A DNA stretch of 64,000 bases from Dermatobacter hominis (GTDB lineage: Bacteria > Actinomycetota > Acidimicrobiia > Acidimicrobiales > Microtrichaceae). How positions within the stretch are numbered: position 1 is the first letter of the stretch; every line of letters begins with the position of its first letter. Positions 24,153-32,319 of this stretch are shown here, piece after piece. A model generated the notes under the pieces. It did not search any database. It was not told the origin of the DNA and was given only the letters and a program-made list of their open reading frames with translations. Position numbers and translations under genes: made by a program. The stretch covers positions 1,054,001 through 1,118,000 of the forward strand of contig NZ_CP085840.1 in the NCBI RefSeq assembly GCF_020715685.1, in the 5' to 3' direction.

Positions 24153-25381
24153 CCGCGGGCATCGGGGCGGCGGACGCGCTCGGCGCGCTGGTGGCGGCGC
24201 GGACCGACGAGCTCGTCGCGCTGCGACGGCACCTGCATGCCCACCCCGAGCCGAGCGGCCAGGAGCACGACACGACCACGCTGCTCGTCGAGCGGCTCGA
24301 GGTCGCAGGTCTCTCCCCCGTCGTGCTGCCGAGCGGCACCGGCCTGGTGTGCGACGTCGGGCCCGGCGACGGGCCGCCGACCGTCGCCGTCCGCGGCGAC
24401 ATCGACGCGCTGTCGATGCAGGACGACAAGGACGTGCCCTACCGCTCCCGCCGCGACGGCGTCGCCCACGCCTGCGGCCACGACGTCCACACCGTCATCA
24501 CCCTCGGCGCCGGCCTGGCGCTCGACGAGGCCCTGCGGGCCGACGCGGCGTCGGGCGGACCGCCCCGCCGGGTGCGGCTGGTCTTCGAACCGTCCGAGGA
24601 GCGCGTGCCGGGCGGCGCCGTCGAGGTGGTCGCCTCGGGCGCGCTCGACGGGATCGACGCCATCTTCGGCCTGCACTGCGACCCCAAGCTCGACGCCGGC
24701 CTGCTCGGCGTGCGGGTCGGTCCGCTGACATCGGCCTCCGACCTGGTCGAGATCCACCTCTCCGGCCCCGGCGGCCACACCGCCCGGCCCCACCTCACCG
24801 TCGACCTGGTCGACGTCGCGGCCCGGGTGGTGCGGGAGCTGCCGACGCGGGTGGTCGAGCTCGCCGGCGACCCCGACCTCCTGCTCGTCTTCGGCGCAAT
24901 CGCGGCCGGCGACGCCCCCAACGTGATCCCGACCCGGGCCGAGCTCCGCGGGAGCCTCCGCACCCCGGACCGCGAGGTGTGGCAGCGCGCCGCCGACCTG
25001 CTGCGCGACGCGCTCGCCCACGTCGTCGGCCCGACGGGCGCGGCGTGGGACCTGGATCACCGCCGCGGGGTCCCGCCGGTCGTGAACCGGCCCCGTGAGA
25101 CCGAGCTGCTGGCGGCCGCCGGCGCCGCCGTGCTCGGACCCGGCGGCGTGGTCACGTCCCCCCGCAGCGCCGGTGGCGACTCGTTCAGCTGGTACCTGGA
25201 GCGCACCGGCGGCTCCTACGGCCGGCTCGGCACGCACCCCCCGGGCCTGGCCGAGCGCCTCGACCTCCACGCCGGCACGTTCGACGTCGACGAGTCGGTG
25301 ATCCCGATCGGCGCCGAGGTCCTGGCCCGGGCCGCCGTCGGCGCGCTCGATGACCCCGCCCGCGGCGACGACCTCACCTGA
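24149..25381 (+). CDS. M20D-family amidohydrolase
   Basis: Metal-dependent amidohydrolase/carboxypeptidase of 410 aa, the class that splits N-acyl amino acids and similar amides. The N-terminal LRRHLHAHPEPSGQE is typical. Metal-site motifs are CGHDVHT and FEPSEE, with later histidines in GLHCDPK and SGPGGHTARP (the dimerisation-domain motif). The terminal DLHAGTFDVDE supplies the last ligand region. It starts with GTG overlapping the YbdK-type stop. The coupling suggests it acts on, or recycles, the product of that ligase, which is inference. Confidence 0.88.
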   Translation: MTAGIGAADALGALVAARTDELVALRRHLHAHPEPSGQEHDTTTLLVERLEVAGLSPVVLPSGTGLVCDVGPGDGPPTVAVRGDIDALSMQDDKDVPYRSRRDGVAHACGHDVHTVITLGAGLALDEALRADAASGGPPRRVRLVFEPSEERVPGGAVEVVASGALDGIDAIFGLHCDPKLDAGLLGVRVGPLTSASDLVEIHLSGPGGHTARPHLTVDLVDVAARVVRELPTRVVELAGDPDLLLVFGAIAAGDAPNVIPTRAELRGSLRTPDREVWQRAADLLRDALAHVVGPTGAAWDLDHRRGVPPVVNRPRETELLAAAGAAVLGPGGVVTSPRSAGGDSFSWYLERTGGSYGRLGTHPPGLAERLDLHAGTFDVDESVIPIGAEVLARAAVGALDDPARGDDLT

Positions 25382-25434
25382 CGCGGGTCACGTGCGCCGG
25401 CGCCGCGGGCGAGCCGGACCGGGCACGACGCCCG

Positions 25435-25800
25435 TCAGCCGACGAGCATCGCCCGTATGCCGAGGCCCATGAGGAAGAGGCCGCCGAAGCCGTACAGCAG
25501 GTACTGGTGCGCCCGCATCTGGTTCCGGTAGCTGTACAGGATCGCCACCGTGATGATGGCGACGAAGCCGTAGAACATGTGGAACTGCGGGGCCTTGAAG
25601 CCCTCGCCGGCCACCATGTACACGCCGAGGCACACCTGCACGAAGATCGTCGCCTCGACGAAGATGACGAACCACCACAGCGCCCGGACCCGCAGCGCCG
25701 GGATCCAGTGGGCACCCAGGCACCACAGGCCGCCGAGCGCGTTGCCGATGATCACCATCCAGGCCCACTCCGTGTGGAACTGCAGGACGGAGGCGAGCAC
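25435..25800 (-). CDS. Four-helix membrane protein of unknown function
   Basis: Protein of 121 aa, almost entirely membrane: helices around WMVIIGNALGGLWCLGA, ALWWFVIFVEATIFVQVCLG, FYGFVAIITVAILYSY and LLYGFGGLFLMGLGIRAML. Histidines near helix ends (QFHTEWAW, GAHWIP, PQFHMFYG, AHQYLL) could be cofactor ligands, but no haem motif is certain. The GTG start is set by TAACGT 7 nt upstream. It is divergent from the gene at 25859. No family name is offered. Confidence 0.7.
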   Translation of the reverse strand: MLASVLQFHTEWAWMVIIGNALGGLWCLGAHWIPALRVRALWWFVIFVEATIFVQVCLGVYMVAGEGFKAPQFHMFYGFVAIITVAILYSYRNQMRAHQYLLYGFGGLFLMGLGIRAMLVG

Positions 25801-25807
25801 CGGGCGG

Positions 25808-25813
25808 ACGTTA
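25808..25813 (-). promoter_or_regulatory. Predicted -10 element of the four-helix protein gene (leaderless)
   Basis: TAACGT on the minus strand, 7 nt before the GTG at 25800, with no ribosome-binding site between. Confidence 0.55.
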
Positions 25814-25858
25814 GCGGGCACGCTCCGACGCCCCGCAAACCGGTGGCAAGCTGCCCCG

Positions 25859-26200
25859 GTGCAGCACGCCCGGCTCGTGATCCACCGGCTCCACCTCGAC
25901 GGCGTGGAGCTCCCGCTGCGGTTCGGCACGCTGGTCGCGGTGGCCCGGACCGACGACGACGGGCCCGCGACGGACCGCATCGACTGGGAGATCGTGGCCG
26001 ACGGCGTCGAGCAGTACCGGGGCGAGCTGCAGCGCCACCACGTCGAGCTCCTGTGCATCACCGGGGCGGACGACGAGGGCCACCTGGTGCTGGGCGAGCT
26101 CGAGGGCGACGCGATCGTCGTCCGCTTCGTCGAGCGCACCGTCGTGCTGCGCGGCGACGGCCCGCTGACCGGCCTCACGCCCGAGGTGTTCGAGGCCTGA
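25859..26200 (+). CDS. Conserved-looking hypothetical protein
   Basis: Soluble protein of 113 aa with no recognised family. The sequence alternates short hydrophobic strands with charged turns (ARLVIHRLHLDGVELPLRFG, RIDWEIVADGVEQYRGEL, HHVELLCITGADDEGHLVLGEL, AIVVRFVERTVVLRGDG), suggesting a compact beta-rich domain. The GTG start is the first reasonable one. It is divergent from the four-helix membrane gene. Codon use (G/C third positions) matches neighbours, so it is likely real. Confidence 0.6.
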   Translation: MQHARLVIHRLHLDGVELPLRFGTLVAVARTDDDGPATDRIDWEIVADGVEQYRGELQRHHVELLCITGADDEGHLVLGELEGDAIVVRFVERTVVLRGDGPLTGLTPEVFEA

Positions 26201-26376
26201 GCGACCTCGGCGTCACCGGACCCGAGCCGTTCCTGAGACCCTCCGAAGGGAGAGATCGGAGGATCTCCTCACATTCCGCCTGTCACCGCCGCGGACCGGG
26301 TACGTTCGGTCAGGTCGGGGTGGCTCCCGGCAGGCGGAGGGGCGATGAGCCGGACGGCGACGACCGAAGGAGCGAC

Positions 26377-26622
26377 ATGACCCCTCAGACCCGAACGTCG
26401 AGCAGCGATCACGAGGTCGAGGGCTACGTGCCCCCGATCAGCTTCCAGGAGCTGCACGAGGCCGGCCGGTTGAGCATGCCCGGCGCCGAGGCCTACGAGG
26501 AGGGCTACGGCCCGATCGGCGAGGCGACCGATGCGTCGCAGGAGCCCACCGACCGGCTCGAGGCGTTCGTCGACGCCTGGGCGAGCGCCGGGCACACCCC
26601 GGCGGAGCCGCTGCTCCCCTGA
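26377..26622 (+). CDS. Small hypothetical protein
   Basis: Acidic protein of 81 aa beginning MTPQTRTSSSDHEVEGYVPP, with a possible helix ISFQELHEAGRLSMPGAEAYEEG and a second at DRLEAFVDAWASAGH. No family recognised and no membrane segment. ATG preceded by GAAGGAGCG, a good ribosome site. TACGTT at 26301-26306 could be a -10, giving a leader of about 65 nt. Upstream (26220-26270) lie two small hairpins, one of them GAGATC-ggag-GATCTC. Confidence 0.55.
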   Translation: MTPQTRTSSSDHEVEGYVPPISFQELHEAGRLSMPGAEAYEEGYGPIGEATDASQEPTDRLEAFVDAWASAGHTPAEPLLP

Positions 26623-26624
26623 CG

Positions 26625-26663
26625 GTTCACGCTCCGGGACCGGCAGTTCACGCTCCGGGACCG
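26625..26663. repeat. 18-bp tandem direct repeat
   Basis: Two exact copies of an 18-mer (26625-26642 and 26646-26663), period 21, starting 3 nt after the 81-aa gene. Each begins GTTCACGCTCC. No dyad symmetry is evident. Confidence 0.8.
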
Positions 26664-26766
26664 CGCCGCCACGCGGCGCAGCGGAACGAGTGCTCGACAC
26701 CCAGCGGCCAGCGGGAGTTCATGTTACGGATGCATGACGACGGGCCGGCCGGGGAAAGATTCGACC

Positions 26767-26973
26767 ATGTGGTGGATCGTCACGCTCCTCACGCTCTGGG
26801 TTGCCGTCGGGCTGGCCGTGTCCATGCTCGTCGGCGCCGGCACCAAGTGCCCCCCGCAGCCGGGACCGCGCTCGCAGACCCGGCGGCGCCGTCGCTCGGA
26901 CCTCGTGCTGGTCAGTCCCAGATCGACGCGGCGAAGGGCACACCCTCGCCTCGCCGTCGCCCGACGCGGATGA
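26767..26973 (+). CDS. Small single-helix membrane protein (tentative)
   Basis: Frame of 68 codons: MWWIVTLLTLWVAVGLAVSMLVGAG forms one transmembrane helix, followed by a strongly basic tail (QTRRRRRS and more Arg). GGGGAAAG lies about 8 nt before the ATG. The 3' end overlaps the convergent PIG-L gene by 62 nt, and the tail may be out-of-frame coding of that gene. The helix with a good ribosome site favours a real short protein. Confidence 0.4.
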   Translation: MWWIVTLLTLWVAVGLAVSMLVGAGTKCPPQPGPRSQTRRRRRSDLVLVSPRSTRRRAHPRLAVARRG

Positions 26974-27739
26974 ACCACTCGGTGCCGAACGCGCGCTCGA
27001 ACTGCTCCTCGCCCATCGTGAGGAACCAGGAGTCGGGCGCGATCTGACTGGCGTGCGCGACCATCGCGCCGCGCTTGGCCCGCACGAACGACCGCACGTC
27101 GACCGCGTGGGTGATGTGCGCCTCGGGTTCGCCGAAGTCGTCGGGGATCTCTCCGATGTCGGGTTCGTCGGCCGGCGGCTCCGACCCCTCGCCCAGCTCA
27201 CGGGCGGCCTCGGCGGCGGCCCGGGCCTCGGCGATGCCGGCCAGGATGTGGTCCCGGTTCATCGTCGCCTGCAGGACGATCGGCGTGCCGGCGAGCTCGG
27301 CGGCCCGCAGCCCGACGCGGTGGACCTGGATGTGGTCGGGGTGGCCGTAGCCGCCGTGGTCGTCGTACGCGGTGAGCACGTCGGCCGACTCCTCGGTGAG
27401 GATGGCCGCGAGCCGGTGGGCGGCGTGCTCGACGTCGGTCGACCAGAAGGAGTACGGCGCGTCGTTGTCGGGCTCGCCCATCATCCCCGAGTCCACGTAG
27501 CCGAGGAACTCGACGCGCTGCGCGCCCAGGATCCGCGCCGCGTCGAAGGTCTCGGCGATGCGGCGCTGCCAGAGCGCCTCGCCCTCCTCGAGGACGTCGG
27601 GGACGATCTCGCCGTGCTCGCCGCGGGTGGCCACGACGAGCACGACCCGGTGGCCCTCGGCCGCAGCGAGCGCCATCGTGCCGCCCGTCTGGATGCACTC
27701 GTCGTCGGGATGGGCGTGGAAGCACACGACGGTCGACAT
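26912..27739 (-). CDS. PIG-L/LmbE family deacetylase
   Basis: Zinc-dependent N-acetyl deacetylase family (GlcNAc-type substrates; includes MshB and Mca of mycothiol metabolism), 275 aa. The metal motif HAHPDDE is at residues 7-13 and the third ligand lies in HPDHIQVHRVG. The segment TAYDDHGGYGHPDH is typical of the PIG-L fold. The ATG at 27739 is chosen because TAGCCT lies 7 nt upstream and the zinc motif sits next to the N-terminus. It could act in mycothiol synthesis or conjugate cleavage. Telling these apart needs phylogeny. Confidence 0.85.
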   Translation of the reverse strand: MSTVVCFHAHPDDECIQTGGTMALAAAEGHRVVLVVATRGEHGEIVPDVLEEGEALWQRRIAETFDAARILGAQRVEFLGYVDSGMMGEPDNDAPYSFWSTDVEHAAHRLAAILTEESADVLTAYDDHGGYGHPDHIQVHRVGLRAAELAGTPIVLQATMNRDHILAGIAEARAAAEAARELGEGSEPPADEPDIGEIPDDFGEPEAHITHAVDVRSFVRAKRGAMVAHASQIAPDSWFLTMGEEQFERAFGTEWFIRVGRRRGEGVPFAASIWD

Positions 27740-27746
27740 CCGCCGC

Positions 27747-27752
27747 AGGCTA
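27747..27752 (-). promoter_or_regulatory. Predicted -10 element of the PIG-L gene (leaderless)
   Basis: TAGCCT on the minus strand, 7 nt before the ATG at 27739. Confidence 0.6.
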
Positions 27753-27829
27753 ACTCCCGCCCCTGACGGCGCCGACACGGCCGGAGACGGGGGCGCGCCC
27801 TGCGCCGCAGGGCCGCTCGGCTGCGACGC

Positions 27830-28996
27830 TCAGCCCGCGACGGCGCCCGAGCCGCGCAGCGCGGCGACGCCGTCGGCATCGAGCCCGAGCCAGTCGGCGA
27901 GCACCTCGTCGGTGTGCTGGCCGACGTGGGCCGGCGGGCGCTGGACCTCGGCCGTGGTCCGGCTGAAGCGCGGCGCCGGTGCGGGCTGTGCGATGCCGGC
28001 CACCTCGACGAACGTCCGCCGGGCGACGTTGTGCGGGTGGTCCTTCGCCTCGCTCATCGTCAGCACCGGCGCGAAGCAGACGTCGGTGCCCTCCATGACC
28101 CCGCACCACTCGTCGCGCGTCTTCGTGAGGAAGATCTCGGCCAGCGTGGACTTCAGGTCGCCCCACGCCGCGCGGTCCATCTGGCGGGGCAGCTCCTCGC
28201 CACGGTCGCTGTAGGCCTTCTCCAGCCCGGTGAGCTCGACGAGCTGGGCGTAGAACTGCGGCTCGATCGAGCCGATCGACACGTAGCCGCCGTCGGCGCA
28301 CTCGAAGGTGTCGTAGAAGTGGGCCCCGGTGTCGAGCATGTTCGTGCCCCGCTCCTCGGACCAGATGCCCATGGCCGAGAACGCCCACATCATCGTCATG
28401 AGGCTGGCCGCACCGTCGACCATCGCGGCGTCGACGACCTGGCCCGAGCCGGACCGCTGCGCCTCGAGGAGCGCGCACACCATGCCGAACGCGAGCAGCA
28501 TGCCGCCGCCGCCGAAGTCGCCGACGAGGTTGATCGGCGGCGTCGGCTTCTCGCCCGCGCGGCCGAGGTGGGCCAGCACGCCGGCGAGCGCGATGTAGTT
28601 GATGTCGTGGCCGGCGGTCGGGGCGTAGGGGCCGTCCTGGCCCCAGCCGGTCATGCGGCCGAACACGAGCTTGGGGTTGCGCTCGGCGCAGGCGTCGGGC
28701 CCGAAGCCGAGCCGCTCGGCGACGCCGGGCCGGAACCCCTCGATGAGGCCGTCGGCCTGCTCGACGAGGTCCATGAGCACGGCCATGCCCTCGGGCGACT
28801 TGAGGTCGAGCGCGATCGACCGGCGGCCGCGGTTGAGGATGTCGGACGGCGGCGCGTCGGGATCGCCGCCCATGGCGTTGGCGGCCCGGTCGACGCGGAT
28901 CACGTCCGCACCCATGTCGGCCAGCATCATGGCGGCGAAGGGTCCGGGGCCGATCCCCGCGACCTCGATGATCCTGACCCCGCTCAACGGTCCCAC
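27830..28996 (-). CDS. Family III CoA-transferase, alpha-methylacyl-CoA racemase-like
   Basis: CaiB/BaiF-fold enzyme of 388 aa. The N-terminus GPLSGVRIIEVAGIGPGPFAAMMLADMGADVIRVDR is very close to alpha-methylacyl-CoA racemases, which epimerise 2-methylacyl-CoA so that branched chains and sterol side chains can be oxidised. The catalytic region AGHDINYIALAGVL keeps the His-Asp pair and LVGDFGGGGMLLAFG supplies the later aspartate of the mycobacterial enzyme. GTG start with a GAGGGGG ribosome-like site upstream. It may serve the same lipid degradation as the MaoC and SDR genes at 57.5-59.4 kb. Confidence 0.88.
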   Translation of the reverse strand: MGPLSGVRIIEVAGIGPGPFAAMMLADMGADVIRVDRAANAMGGDPDAPPSDILNRGRRSIALDLKSPEGMAVLMDLVEQADGLIEGFRPGVAERLGFGPDACAERNPKLVFGRMTGWGQDGPYAPTAGHDINYIALAGVLAHLGRAGEKPTPPINLVGDFGGGGMLLAFGMVCALLEAQRSGSGQVVDAAMVDGAASLMTMMWAFSAMGIWSEERGTNMLDTGAHFYDTFECADGGYVSIGSIEPQFYAQLVELTGLEKAYSDRGEELPRQMDRAAWGDLKSTLAEIFLTKTRDEWCGVMEGTDVCFAPVLTMSEAKDHPHNVARRTFVEVAGIAQPAPAPRFSRTTAEVQRPPAHVGQHTDEVLADWLGLDADGVAALRGSGAVAG

Positions 28997-29102
28997 TGCG
29001 TGCCCCCTCGGCTCCGGCGCGCCTCTCGGCCCCGGTGTGACTGGTGCGTCCGAGTGTTCCCGGCCGCGTCGGGAGCGTCAAACGACGGAAGGGCGCCCCG
29101 GC

Positions 29103-30260
29103 TCAGGCGGCGAACACCTCGTGGCCGGCGACCAGCGTGCGCACGGGAAGGAGCGCGTCGTCGAGGACCGCCACGTCGGCGACGTCGCCCGGGCGGAGCC
29201 GCACGTCGTCCAGGCCGAGCAGCCGGCGCTGGACGCCGCCGCACGCGTCGACCGCGTCGGGGAGGTCGAGCCCGAGGCCGACCAGGTTGCGCAGCACGGC
29301 GTCGGGGGTGGCGATGCTGCCGGCGAGCGTGCCGTCGGCCAGCGTCGCCCGGCCGTCGCGGACGGTCACCGTCATGCCGGGCTCCTCCTCCCACGTGTCG
29401 AGCGAGGCGAGCCCCGCCGGCGGGATGCAGTCGGTCGTCGCCGCGACGCGACCGGCTGCGGCGTGCAGCGTGAGGCGCACCGTCTCGTCGGCGACGTGCA
29501 CGCCGTCGGGGATCAGCCCCACGACGAGATCGGGACGGGCGAGCGCGACCGCCGCCGGCCCGGGGTCGCGCGAGGTCAGGCGCCGGTGTGCGTTCCAGCA
29601 GTGGGTCAGGTGGCGGGCGCCGGCCTCGACCGCGGCGAGCGTCGCCGCGACGTCCGCGTCGGAGTGGCCGATGCTGACGACCACGCCGCTCGCGGCCAGG
29701 TGGCGCACGAGCTCGACACCGCCCGGCACCTCGGGAGCGACGGTCACGAACCCGACCTGGCCGGTCGCGAGCAGCCGGGCCGCGGCGTCGATCGACGGCG
29801 CCAGGAACGTCCGCTCGTCGTGGGCGCCCTTGAACGCCACGTTGAGGAACGGGCCCTCGAGGTGCGCGGGCAGGAAGCGGCAGCCCCAGGGCGCGCCCGC
29901 GTCGAGCGCCGCCGACTGGTCCGCCGCCACCTCGCCGAGCACGTCGAGGGCGCGGACGTAGCCGTCGAGCGACAGCCCGAAGTACGTGGGCTGCACCGCC
30001 GTCGCCGCGTGGGCGGCGAGCGCCTCGCCCGCAAACCGGTAGCCCGCCAGGTCGGTGCGTCGGAGGTCGATGCCGGCAAACCCGTTGACCTGGAGGTCGA
30101 CGAGCCCAGGCACCGCGATCGGGCCGGGGGCCGACCCGGACGCCACGCCGACCTCCTCGACGCGCCCGCCGGCGATGCGGACGTCGCCGGGCACGACTGC
30201 GCCGTCGACCAGCGCGGCGCCGACCCCGAGCAGCCGTCCCGCCCCGGCCGGCGCGCTCAC
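29103..30260 (-). CDS. nagA: N-acetylglucosamine-6-phosphate deacetylase
   Basis: Amidohydrolase of 385 aa that removes acetate from GlcNAc-6-phosphate in amino-sugar recycling. Seen: PGLVDLQVNGFAGIDL, the H-x-E metal motif HLEGPFLN, IGHSDAD, LTHCWNAH (where many homologues have H-L-F-N-A-M), GLIPDGVHV and the catalytic aspartate region ATTDCIPPAG. The GTG overlaps the stop of the upstream Gfo/Idh gene (GTGA), so both belong to one unit. No nagB, PTS or kinase is nearby. Substrate is assigned from the family. Confidence 0.85.
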   Translation of the reverse strand: MSAPAGAGRLLGVGAALVDGAVVPGDVRIAGGRVEEVGVASGSAPGPIAVPGLVDLQVNGFAGIDLRRTDLAGYRFAGEALAAHAATAVQPTYFGLSLDGYVRALDVLGEVAADQSAALDAGAPWGCRFLPAHLEGPFLNVAFKGAHDERTFLAPSIDAAARLLATGQVGFVTVAPEVPGGVELVRHLAASGVVVSIGHSDADVAATLAAVEAGARHLTHCWNAHRRLTSRDPGPAAVALARPDLVVGLIPDGVHVADETVRLTLHAAAGRVAATTDCIPPAGLASLDTWEEEPGMTVTVRDGRATLADGTLAGSIATPDAVLRNLVGLGLDLPDAVDACGGVQRRLLGLDDVRLRPGDVADVAVLDDALLPVRTLVAGHEVFAA

Positions 30261-31309
30261 GGCGCGGGGATGGCCACGGGGTCGCCGCCCACGGCGGCCG
30301 ACCGGTACGTCGCGTCGGCCAGGACGTGGGCCCGCAGGGCGTCGACGACGTCGGGGCGGAGCCGCTCGGGCGTGTCGCCGTCCAGGTGCGCCTGCACGGC
30401 GCGGAGGAACTCCTCCTCGGAGCTCGGCGCGGCGATGCCGCGGGCGGCGAGCCACGGGAGGAGGTCGTCGCCACCGACGACCACCTCGTCGTCGGCCGTC
30501 TGGCGCCGGACCGGGCCGACGTCGTCGGACTCGAGCGTGACGGTCGCGTTCTCGCAGAACACCTCCATCCGCCGCTGGCTCGGGCGGGCCAGCACGTCGT
30601 GCCAGATCGAGGCGAGGTTGCCCGACGCTCCGCTCGTGAACCGCAGCAGGGCGCTGACCGAGTCCTCGATGCCGTCGATGCCGTGGAAGAACGACTGGTG
30701 CGCACCGATCGTGTCGACCGGTCCCAGCAGCCACTCGAGCAGGTCGAGGTCGTGGATCGAGTGCTCCATCAGCGCTCCGGAGCCGGCGAGCTCCGTGTCG
30801 CCCCGCCACGTCGACGCGTACATGCCCTGCGTCGGGATGTACTGGTCGTCGCGGAAGACCACGTTCATCACGCGGCCCGACGTCGGGTCCTGGATCATCT
30901 CCCGCATGACGAGGAGCGTCGGGCTGGAGCGCATGACCAGGCCGACCATGTTGACGACGCCCGAGGCCCGCACCAGCTCGACGAGCTCCCGCGACCGCGG
31001 CAGGTCGAGCGACAGGGGCTTCTCGCAGAAGAGGGGCACGCCGGCCTCGGCCACCAGGCGGACCATCGGCAGGTGCTCGGCGGTCCAGGTGCAGACGAAC
31101 ACGGCGTCGGACCGCTCGATGACCTCCTGCGGCGTCGCGCAGACCTCGGCGCCCTGACCGCTGGCCAGGCCGGCGGCCCGCTCGACGTCGGGGTCGTGCA
31201 CCGCCACGATGCGGTTGTCGGGCCCCGGGCCGTCCCTGACGATGTTGAGCTGGATGGCGTGGTACGCGGCGATGAGGCCGGCCCCGAGGAACCCCACACG
31301 GATGGACAT
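30257..31309 (-). CDS. Gfo/Idh/MocA family oxidoreductase
   Basis: NAD(P)-dependent sugar or cyclitol oxidoreductase of 350 aa. The N-terminal Rossmann fold is VGFLGAGLIAAYHAIQL and the family lysine motif is CEKPLSLD. The C-terminal alpha/beta domain carries MEHSIHDLDLLEWLLG with the catalytic-type histidine/aspartate. ATG with TACGCT 7 nt upstream. It is coupled to nagA and divergent from the LLM-galT-galK unit, so the region looks like a small carbohydrate locus. The substrate is unknown. Confidence 0.88.
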   Translation of the reverse strand: MSIRVGFLGAGLIAAYHAIQLNIVRDGPGPDNRIVAVHDPDVERAAGLASGQGAEVCATPQEVIERSDAVFVCTWTAEHLPMVRLVAEAGVPLFCEKPLSLDLPRSRELVELVRASGVVNMVGLVMRSSPTLLVMREMIQDPTSGRVMNVVFRDDQYIPTQGMYASTWRGDTELAGSGALMEHSIHDLDLLEWLLGPVDTIGAHQSFFHGIDGIEDSVSALLRFTSGASGNLASIWHDVLARPSQRRMEVFCENATVTLESDDVGPVRRQTADDEVVVGGDDLLPWLAARGIAAPSSEEEFLRAVQAHLDGDTPERLRPDVVDALRAHVLADATYRSAAVGGDPVAIPAP

Positions 31310-31316
31310 CCGGCGC

Positions 31317-31322
31317 AGCGTA
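31317..31322 (-). promoter_or_regulatory. Predicted -10 element of the Gfo/Idh-nagA unit (leaderless)
   Basis: TACGCT on the minus strand, 7 nt before the ATG at 31309. It lies back to back with the LLM promoter 67 nt away. Confidence 0.6.
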
Positions 31323-31388
31323 CGGGTTCGGCGCCCCGGCGCACCTCACCGCCCGTCGGCCGCGGCGGGCCCGCGGCGCGGCGTGGCG

Positions 31389-31394
31389 TACCGT
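31389..31394 (+). promoter_or_regulatory. Predicted -10 element of the LLM-galT-galK unit (leaderless)
   Basis: TACCGT, 7 nt before the GTG at 31402. The position favours 31402 over the alternative GTG at 31393. Confidence 0.6.
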
Positions 31395-31401
31395 GCCGTC
31401 C

Positions 31402-32319
31402 GTGAGCGTGACGTTCGGGGTCCACACCGGACCGGCCAACACCACCGTCGACGAGCTGCGGGCGCTCTGGCGCCGTATCGAGGACCTGCCGTTCGACTGG
31501 ATCTCGATCTGGGACCACTTCTACGCGGCCGACGGGCGCTCGACGAACTGCCTGGACGCCGTCGTCGCCCACACGGCCCTGGCGATGGACACCGAGCGGG
31601 TCCGGTGCGGTTCGCTCGTGTACTGCGCGGGCTACCGCCACCCCGGCGTGCTGGCCAACGCCATCGCCGGGATCGACCAGCTCTCGGGCGGCCGGGTCGA
31701 CGTCGGCGTGGGCGCGGGGTGGCTCGGCGACGAGTACCGGGCCTACGGCATCCCGTACCCCTCGGCCGGGCGCCGCCTCGACCTCCTGGAGGAGCACGTC
31801 CGGTGCCTCCGCGGGCTGCTGCGGGGCGAGCCGTTCTCGTACGAGGGCGAGTTCTTCACGCTGACCGACGCGGTGGTGGACCCGAGGCCGGTGCAGGCCG
31901 AGGTGCCGATCTGGATCGGCGGGGGCGGCGAGCGCCGGACGCTCAAGATCGTCGCCGAGCTCGCGGACGGCTGGAACGTCCCGTTCATCGGGCCCGACGA
32001 CTACGCCCGCAAGCGCGAGGTGCTCGCCGGGCACTGCGACGCGATCGGGCGGGACCCGGCCGAGGTGCGGTGCTCGGTCAACGTGGGCTGCGCTCCCGAC
32101 GAGGCGTCGCTGCACCGGCAGTTCGGCGACATCGCCGAGTTCGTCCGCCCGGGCGTGCTCATGGGCAGCACGGACCGGATGGTCGACGCGATCGGCCGGT
32201 ACGTCGACGCCGGGGCCGTGCAGGTCAACCTGGCGCTGCGGGCGCCATTCGAGGTCGCGGCGCTGGACCACCTGGCCGCCGCAGTCGACCAGCTCGCCGG
32301 CACGACCGGCCGCGGGTGA
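31402..32319 (+). CDS. Luciferase-like (LLM class) F420-type oxidoreductase
   Basis: TIM-barrel oxidoreductase of 305 aa in the bacterial luciferase superfamily, whose actinobacterial members mostly use cofactor F420. Typical strands are FDWISIWDHFYA, VRCGSLVYCAGYRHPGVLANAIAGIDQLSGGRVDVGVGAGW, and VPIWIGGGGERRTLKIVAELADGWNV. These correspond to the conserved N-terminal, central and cofactor-phosphate parts of the barrel. The stop overlaps galT (GTGA), an unusual coupling of an LLM enzyme to the Leloir pathway. F420 use, rather than FMN, is inference. Confidence 0.85.
   Translation: MSVTFGVHTGPANTTVDELRALWRRIEDLPFDWISIWDHFYAADGRSTNCLDAVVAHTALAMDTERVRCGSLVYCAGYRHPGVLANAIAGIDQLSGGRVDVGVGAGWLGDEYRAYGIPYPSAGRRLDLLEEHVRCLRGLLRGEPFSYEGEFFTLTDAVVDPRPVQAEVPIWIGGGGERRTLKIVAELADGWNVPFIGPDDYARKREVLAGHCDAIGRDPAEVRCSVNVGCAPDEASLHRQFGDIAEFVRPGVLMGSTDRMVDAIGRYVDAGAVQVNLALRAPFEVAALDHLAAAVDQLAGTTGRG

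Noticed and set aside
26280-27200. Overlapping frames on both strands around the PIG-L gene and the 81-aa gene
   Set aside because: Apart from the listed genes these are low-complexity shadow frames without start signals or motifs.
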